Shown here: one piece after another, positions 27,567 through 36,500 of the stretch | Numbering within the stretch: the first letter of the stretch is position 1 | Layout: the number at the start of each line of letters is the position of its first letter | NCBI GenBank assembly: GCA_943704495.1 | Contig: CALSCR010002665.1 | Coordinates: 1 to 39,807, forward strand | Direction: 5' to 3' | Length of the DNA stretch: 39,807 nt | DNA from: Pigoraptor chileana | Lineage: Eukaryota; Opisthokonta; Filasterea | Translations under genes and position numbers: made by a program | The notes under the pieces: generated by a model | Told to the model about the DNA's origin: nothing | Database searches by the model: none | The model's input: the letters and a program-made list of their open reading frames with translations, nothing else

Positions 27567-30500
27567 TCATTTGGAAGCCGGCAAAACAATTCGACGGATG
27601 CGCTCGCGGTTTTCCTGCTGGCCCCTCTGTCCAAATGCGCGGTTGAGAAGCTGCTCAAGACCGTCGCCCGATAGGCGCCCACCACGCGCAAGCTCACCGA
27701 GAAGCCGTAGCTCCTGGGACTCCAGAGCGGCGAGACGCTCCATATCCATGCGTCGCTGCAGGTCCTCGTTTGCCTGGCGAGACTCCATTTCAAGGTTCTT
27801 GCGCAACGAGGCCAGTTCCATTTCGTGTTTGGCGGTCATCTGCAGACGCATGACTGTCGGGTTCGACATGGACTGTGCTGTTTGTGGCCGCTCGGGTCCG
27901 TCCCCCGACAACGCACTCTCCGCCCGTCCAGTGTCGCGTGATATTTCGTCGTTGTGTTTGCGCTGAAGTGCCTCTTCTCGGCGGCGGCGTTTCGCAGCGA
28001 GGCGCTCCTGTAGCAGCCTCTGCTGCTTCTGGCGCTGGTCGAGCATGGCTGCGTCGAGCCGCTCCAGCCCCTCCTGGTGCTCCTTCAGCGCTCGATCGCT
28101 GGCCTCGTCGGAAAGCGCGCCCTTGCCAGCGAGATCCCGCACGAGGTCTTCCTCTAAGTTCTTGAGAACACGCTGCGCCTGCCGGATCTGAATCTCCTCC
28201 CGCGCTTTGTCCATCTGCAGTCGGGACAGCTCTTCAGCCATCTTGTCCTCGTGACTCTTGAGGGCCGCCTCCCTCTGCTTCATCAGTTCATCCTGCAGGC
28301 GATCAGCCTCAACGCGCTCCTCCTCCTCCAATGTCTCGGCAACCGTCTCGAGCTCCTTGTTCTGCTTTTCTGCCAGCCGCGCAGCACAATGAGCAATCTC
28401 GTCTGGCGAAGATTCCAAAGCCCTGCGCAGCTCCGTCGACCGCTCTTCGTCTTGCTGGCGGCGAACAACTGCGAGTCGCTCGCGCCGGCGTTCTGCCATT
28501 TTGTCCCGCAGTGTCTGTTCTTGCCGCTGTTTGCTGAGGTTCAGCACTCTCACGAGGCGGTTGACATCGTTCTCGTGGTCGCGCAGAATGCGATCGCGCT
28601 CCTCGTCGCCGAGGGCCACCTGCGCATCTACCAGCCGCTGCATCACGCGGTCGCCCTGATCCCGATGGCCCGCCATGTCCTCGTGCTCCTGCGTCGCGGC
28701 GGTGGCGGCGGCGGCGACGCGCTCGGCCAGGCGACGCCGCAGATCCATTTCTTGTCTCTGACGCTGAGCAGACATCGCAGCCTCAAATTTCGAGATCCCA
28801 TCCCGGTGTTTTTCGAGAGCGACCTCCACATCGCCATTGGACGCCCCTTCCCGTGCCAACTTCGCAAATGCGCGGGTTTCGATACTGGCAAACAGCTTGT
28901 CGGTTTCCGCCTCGAACTCGCCCCACATTGTGCGCCATTCAGCAATGTCAGCGTTGTCCGCCTCCTCGGTGACACCTTGCAACTCTTCAAAGAGTGCACT
29001 CCGCCGGTCGAGACGAACACTCACGTCGTCCTGAAAGTTCCCTGTCGTGGGCTCCCGCGCTGCGACGTCTGCCGCGCGCTCGACAATCCCCTGCAGCCTG
29101 TCGTGCAAAGCCTGCGACTGCTTCTCCGCAAGGGAGCGGTCTCGTTTCGCAAGGAAAAGAGCCCGTGATTTGTCGAGGTGGTCGGCCTCCTTTCTCAGCG
29201 CATCATCCGCCTCTGCACGCACAGTATCCGAAAGGCCCTTTTCGGATGCGAGTCGCCGAATAAGCAGTGCACCCTGCTCAGCGCGCGCACGGCGGAAACC
29301 GCCACGCTCATCCTTGAGCGCAAACCGTACCTCGAGAAGGCCCGTGCGACGAAGAGTACGACCCTGAATTGCGGCGGTAAGCATGACCATCTGCGCCTCC
29401 AGCCGACTGTCAAGGTCTGCAATGTCCCTGTCAATGGCACCCTTGATGTCCTCCACGCGCGCGGGCGAATACTGCGCTCTTGCCGCGGCCTCGCCAACAA
29501 CACGCACTGTGATGTCATCAAGTGCCTTCCGTATCTCAAAATGCTCGTCCGCTGCAACCCGACCCTGCAATTCACGGCTCTCCAATTCTGCCCATCGGTC
29601 AATCGCCCGCGACTCCGCACCGTCCTCATCGACGGGTGCCGCCAGCCGGCCCTTCTTCTCCCCCACAGCCTCCGCAATATTCCGCAGGCCCTTCTCAGTA
29701 GCACTTTTGGCGACGGAGGCGGCTGCCTTCTGAGCTTTAAGCAGCGCCCCATGAGCACGCTCGGCAAGATCGGTCTCAAGGGAGCCATCCACATCCCCCG
29801 CGGCGACCATTTCCCCCAGCAGACAGCCAAGACGCCGCATGTACAGCTCGGTCCGCGCATTTTCAAAGTCTGCAATAAGCGCACGCTGCTCTTCAAAGCG
29901 CTCATCCTCCAGCCGCTCACTCGCCCGAAGCGCATCGTCAGCCATGTAAGCATACGCAGAGATACCCTCGACGTGCGCGAACTCGCTGAAGTCCGTGTTC
30001 TCGCGGCCCTTTCGGGTTTTGTGCGTCACCACGGCAAGACCTGCCTCCGCACCCGCCATCCCCCGACCGGCGGATGGCACGCTGCCCAGCAAAGGTGATA
30101 TGACAGGCCCCACTGTGGGCTTTGGCCACAGTTTCGCGCGACGCTCCGGGGATAATCCTTGCACAATAAAGACAATTGCAGCCACCGCCCCGATCAGAGT
30201 GCCGAGAATGGTCCCAAGTATGGTGCCGAGGTGGTCGTCTTCGGAAACACGAACAAACGCAAATTCCTTAGCCACAGACCCACGCGATGTAACGGGACCG
30301 TACTTTCGAGCGAACGTAAAATTTGCAGGGAGAGCCGCGTAGGTGAGCACAGCAAATGTGTCGATGCGGGCAGGAGGTGCCACTGAAGATGATAGTAGTG
30401 CATCGTATGTGATGTTCAACGTTGAAAGTGGAAACAAGGACAGATCGTCAGTCCAAAACAGAAGCCGAGTGGTGTTATCACTCGATTCCGGTGGCAGAAT

Positions 30501-33500
30501 AACAGAGTGGTTCAGTCCCTGGGGGACCCTGAGGCTCCCGGCGACGAGGGTGAGCTCGAGAGGAAGTGTGTCGTTGAGCCGCACGACATACGCGGGCGCA
30601 AGACTGTCAGAAGTGGGCCGCACAATAAGGGTGAAGCGCACGTAGTTGATGTCAGCCGTTGGCAGCGTCGGCGTCTTGTTCACTAAAAGATCCGGCTCTG
30701 CGATCGCCACTGCGCTACGACCAACAGGGGACGCGGTCTGGAGATCGGCCAATGCAGAGAAGAGCACACGGCGCCCATTGACGTTCTCTGGGATGTCACG
30801 CACCACTGACTCAATGCCCACCACAATCGAATCCTTCCCATTGACTACGTTGTCTGGCGAGTTTACCACGATGCCAAAATCAATCACCACAGAGTCTGGG
30901 ATGAAACCAGATAGACCAAGAGCGCCGAGAGGTCCCGCTGACGACGAGAGCGAGTCTCTCGATAAAAATGACAGCACTGGCGGATTGTGCTCAATTGACG
31001 TCAGCATGGCCCCGACGGATATCAGGGACACGTCCAGTATGGACAGCAGCGACGTGGTGGTGGACACAGCGCGGCGAGACCCGCTATTGCCGTCGATTGC
31101 GGGAAGTTCCAGCCGCAATTTCACCGGCGCGCGCCCTTCTGTCATCTGCAGTGTCATGCGGCTGACGGACGTGAGGCCCACCACGAGGCCACCAGCCCCC
31201 GGCCAGTTAAAATCCGTCACGCAAGTGACATTCGGCGGGGAGAGCGTCGAGAACGAGAACGTGGAAGTGCCGCCATCATAGTCACGGAAGGATCCCGAGG
31301 CCATTCCCGCGCGGGGACGGCTAGCGTATGAAAGCGCAACTGTTTGATTTGCGACCACGCCGGGCGCGGTGATTGACGACAGGGTGCATACGGACCGCAC
31401 CGTCATTGTGCTTCCAACGGCAAGTGAAGGGCTCTCAGCTGCCACAGAGGCGTCGGGGGAAATGGTCACAGGAGTACCCCCGTCGATTACATACGTCAGC
31501 CCGCCCGGAGAGCGGTCGAAAAAGGGCGCGAGAGCCCCCGTGACATTGACGTGAAATGCTGCGACGGTAGATCCAAGCAGATGCGATATAGTCGCAGTGC
31601 ACACGACACTGTCCCCCGCATCGCCCGTGGACGGCGTGCACCCTAATGAGATCTGAAGGCGAGTCTCCCGGACAGTCACCAGCGCAGTCGAGTTCAACGT
31701 AAAGGAGGCCCCTGAGGCACCCGCCGTGTACCGCAAAACGCACTCGGCCGGTGATGCAAGGTCCCGCATGGAACCCGCGCGGTTGAGCACGCGCGCTGTG
31801 ACGGTCAGCACTACCGTGTCCGGCGGCAATGCAAGGTTGTCAAACTGATTCGCAATGTCGCCAAGGGTGAAATCGACCGTGTCCATTGCAGCGGCGTCGG
31901 CAGTGCTTGCAGTCAGCACGATATTTCCAGAGGAGGGAGTCTGGTCGCCCGCGGAGAGGAGCTGCGTCGTGATCTTAGACGAAACGCTGGCGACCGACGC
32001 TGACTCGATCGTCATGATTGGGACACCTGCAAGGCGCCCCAAGAGCGATAGCCGCACTGACCCACGCGTAACAACACCCTCGGGGCATACCACGCTCACC
32101 GCAAATGTCACGCGCTCGCCTATGGCTACATCCATTCCGACAGTCTCCGATAAGTCTGTGGACTGCACAGACATAGTAACAGACGGCGGAGACACGATTA
32201 TAATCGAAGAATTTGAAGCGCGGCGCTCTCGTCGTTGGAGGCCAGCAGCGGGCGACGAGAAGTACGACAGTGTGACATTTTTTGTAAGCACTGCGCTCGC
32301 CGGGGCGGAGTTTGACAGATATGTCGTCAGGGAGACGGTTACAGTGGATCCCAGTGAAATCTTCGCAAAAGTCAGGACAGCCGCAGTGCCATTTGTGACT
32401 GTGATGGTCGGCTGCGGATCGCCACTGCCGACAGCGACGACAATGGGCACGCCGGCAGACATCAGCGCAAGGTCGACCTCAACAGTGACGTCATGGGCTG
32501 CCGCAGTCGACGATGCCGTGTGCGCAACGGCCAGTGCCACTGCAAACGCATCACCGGCATCGCCCTGGGCACGAGACGCCCGCGACACCGTCAGACTGAG
32601 AAACGGCTCCACAAACGCAATCGTAACAGCCTTCGACACGGTAAAGCCCTCGTACGTTGCATTCGCCAGCAGCGACGCAGTGGATCCGGCGGATACCGAC
32701 GGGGCATCTGACAGGGCAAGCACGATTGTTGCCGTCGCATCGTCGTCGGAGTCAAGTGGGAATGATTGCGCATGTGACACCACGCCAAAATCAAAGGTGA
32801 GAAGGCCTGCAGTTGACGTCACGCGGGGTGACTGGTCTAACGCGGCTCCAGCAGACAGTAGAGACCCATTGATGTTGCGGCCAATCGTGTTGAGGGTTGC
32901 AGAGACGACCGAAAAGAGCGACACCCCTCCCGCGCGTGGAATAACAAGCGACATTAGGAACGATGCGTTGCCGCCGAGAATAGATGCAGTCACACTCAGC
33001 GTCAGTGTCTCGCCCACACAAAGAGTAGCGCCCGTTGTCTCTGGAACCGAAGTGGATGTCAATGACGCGTCAACGTGCACAAAATTGACAGCGAGGTCGG
33101 GAAAGATCGCTGAGGCACTGGCGATGCGCCCGGGAAACCCTGGCAGGGGGTTAACGGTTGTGTAATTCAGGAAGGCAAACGACCGCAGCACAGTGCCCAG
33201 AGTGACGTTTCTGGAAACCGTCGCCGTAAAGTAAATCCACGCCACAGAACCCACGTCAACAGATGCGAGCTCTACAGCTAATGTCGTATTGCGACCCGTA
33301 GAGGTAGCGTTAAAAGCGGAAAGAAGATTGGCACCACCCACGCGCAATGACCCCGTGGCAAGGCCCAGCAGTGGGTCAAGCGTAAACGTCGCCCACAGGT
33401 CGAAAGCGGTCGCTGTCGACGTCTCCGCGTGCGAGATGGTCACGTTGAAGCGCACGACAGAGGCAAGGCTCACTCGGGAGGGTGCAACACCTGACACCAT

Positions 33501-36500
33501 CACGAGCACTGGCCGTCGCACCGTCGCACCGATGCGCGTCAGGGGTAGAGTGAGCGTGCCGGTCCCATTTTCAAACGTCACGGATGCATCGAAATTGAGA
33601 GTCGAACCATCAATATTTGCTGTGGCGTCCCGGACAACGGCATCGACCTCCACAGACACAACGTCGACACCCGTGTTGTCAGCCGTGTTTCGCACGCGGC
33701 CAAGGCGGATGATTGCGCGGTCAGGAGCACTGCCCAGCGTTAGCAGAGAGACAGGACTTGACAAGGACGCATTCAACTTTGGACCGACGAGCACCACACC
33801 GGCAGAAACAACCGAGGCAAGTGAAATCCCCCCAGCCACAGGCAGGGACACCACCACAGTTACGTTTGGCGACATTCCTTCCGGCAGCGACACGTTGACA
33901 AGGAGGACGATGCGTTCATTGATGGCCATGTCTAGCCCTGTCGTTGAGGTCAGTGATGTTGACTTTGCCACAAACACAGCGGTGGCACCCACGGTAAACA
34001 CTGCGGCCGATGTAGCAGGCGCTACGTATGCACGCCCAGCAAGAGGCGCGTCACTGGGGCTGCTGTCAAACGACACAGCCATAGCGGCCTTGTTTGCACT
34101 CGACGGTGCTGCGGATTGCCGCAGAGTGGCGTTGAAGACGACCGACAGCGACGCGTTAAGTGACAGTCGTGCGAGCCGAACAGTCACCGACTCATGTACT
34201 GAGTCATAGAAGAAGGTGGCGGCCCCGGTATCCGAACCCCCGACTATCAACGGTGATACTGTCGGCTGCAGAAATTGGAGAGAGGGATCCAGGGTGATTG
34301 TGGCGGTGACGTTGAAGGCGGCCGATGCAGAGGTGACGGCCGTGTGGCCGACGCTAAACGCAAAGGTAACCACATCGCCACCATCGAGGGGGCTGCCCTG
34401 AAGGGCGCTGGAGGTGGTTGTCAGCACAGGCTCCACGACGACGAGACTGGTACTCGCGATGTGCGCTTTGCCATCGTATTGTACTGTGGCTGTCGCAGTT
34501 ATCACAGCACCGTTCAAATTGGCCACCACGTCGCGCACAGAGCCCTGCACGCGGAGTAGCACCGAATCGCCGTCGTCCACAATGTTGTTCGCCACATTTG
34601 TGACGTCGTTGAGATTGAAGACGAATCCTGTGCGGACGAGGGACGCATCAATCACGGGGGAAATCGCCGCGTTTGCACCGAATGCATCGCCTGTTTGAAT
34701 TCGCGCCCCAGTAATGGACCCGCCGACGGAGACGACCACTGCAGTGGTCAGCTGCACGGGAGCTTCTCCGCCAGCCCCGGAGGTTACGAGAGATATCGAC
34801 ACAGCTGACTGCGCCTCTGGCAGCACGACGCGAACTTCAAGAGTAAACACCTCGTGCACCGCGACGCTGTTTCCGATTGTGTCGATAATGGACGTGCCGG
34901 CAAGTATTAGCGTCACTGAGGGAGTACCCACGGTGAGCAAGCTTTGCGCCGTGACGGGTCCATACGCTCTGCCCTGATACGGCGCCGCTAGCATGGTCGA
35001 ATTGTGAGTTCCGGCCACCACAGGCGAGTACTGGTCATCGGGATGCACCGACTGCCTCACAGAAGCAACAAAGCGGGCGATGAGCGACCCGCCAACGAGG
35101 AGGCGCGAGAATGAAAAGCGAATGCGCTGCCCACCGTTCAATATCGCAAACGACGGAACGCTGTCATTGGACACAATCACTGCAGTGATAGAGGAATTGC
35201 GCAGAAGAAAACTGGCCGGAATAGTGACATCCACAGCGCATTTGAACGCAGGTGAATTCGACGCGCCGGCATGTGGAACGGTCACGATATACTCGATGTC
35301 ATCGGCGGCATCGATCAGCGTGGCATTTGTGGATATCAACGGGGCTAGGGTGGGCTCCACCACGGTTAAAGTCGTGTCAGCAAATACAATAATGGCTGAC
35401 AAAAATCCGTAGCGAATGGACGTCCTCAAGAGAAGTGCTTCGCCTCGCACATTCTCGGCAACGTCGGGAATAAAGCAGAATACCTGCACCTCCACCTCAT
35501 CGCCATCGTCCCTCGTGTTGTCCGCCAGGTTTGTTACGTTTCCAAAAGACAGAGAGAGGACATTTCCAATCTGATTGTAGCTGAACAGATTGGCGCTAAT
35601 TGTCCCGAATGCATCGCCAGCCTTCATCGACGAGTTTTGGAGGTTGCGTCCCACGCGAAGCACCGTCGCATTCACCACAATCATTTGCAGAGCATTGTTC
35701 TTTGTTGGCAGGTAAATTTCGACAAAAAAGGGGGTCGACGACTCTGGCAGCCGGGCCACGGCGCGAAATTCAAGAGTCTCGTGGATCACGGTAAGGGGGA
35801 TCAGGACATCTGGCACAGATTTTGACAACAGTGACATTGCGGGGGTCGGGTCGTCAATGCGGAAGGGTGTTGCACCAGACACGGACGCTGATCGGCCGCC
35901 GCCAGGAACCGAGCCAAAGGTTGCAGTGCCAGCATTCGCAAACGACGCACTTGGTAGGACGCGCTGCACAATCCGGCACCTGAACACAAGCGAAAGGGAT
36001 TCATTTGTGAGCAGCCGCCAGTGGCTCGCCACAACTGCAGTCGCATTTATCCACGCAACAGAGTCTGCAGGCAGAGAGCTGACGGTAGCGGACGCAGTGC
36101 CGTTGAGGGCGGGGACGAGGATGTCTGCTGCCTGCAAGACAGCCACGTCAAAGGCAGGCGCAGTTGACAACGGCGAATGCGAAAACGTCACATTAAACAC
36201 GATTTCATCGAGGGCGTCGCCTGACGCAGCGACGGTGACGCCACTCACTGCCAGCACGGGTTCAGCTACTATCAAAGTCCCCGACGCAACAACGGGATTG
36301 AGGTTGGAGCCGAGTGCAGCCGTTGCAGTGAACTGGAGAGAAGCGCCTCGGATATTCGCCGCGTGCGATCCTGCCGTAAAGGTGGCATGTACAACGATCG
36401 TGTCGTTCGCATTCACAGCATTATCCGGCCAATTAGTTAGCGGTCCAAACGCGAAAGTCGCAGTGTCATTCGAAACCCCATACACAGCCAGCGGGGGGTC

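Noticed and set aside
31855-33165. Long plus-strand open frame (436 codons) and many others within 28,251-39,240
   Set aside because: They mirror the giant minus-strand gene. Ser/Thr/Val/Ala-rich codon bias on one strand leaves the opposite strand open. No domain, signal or start context supports them.
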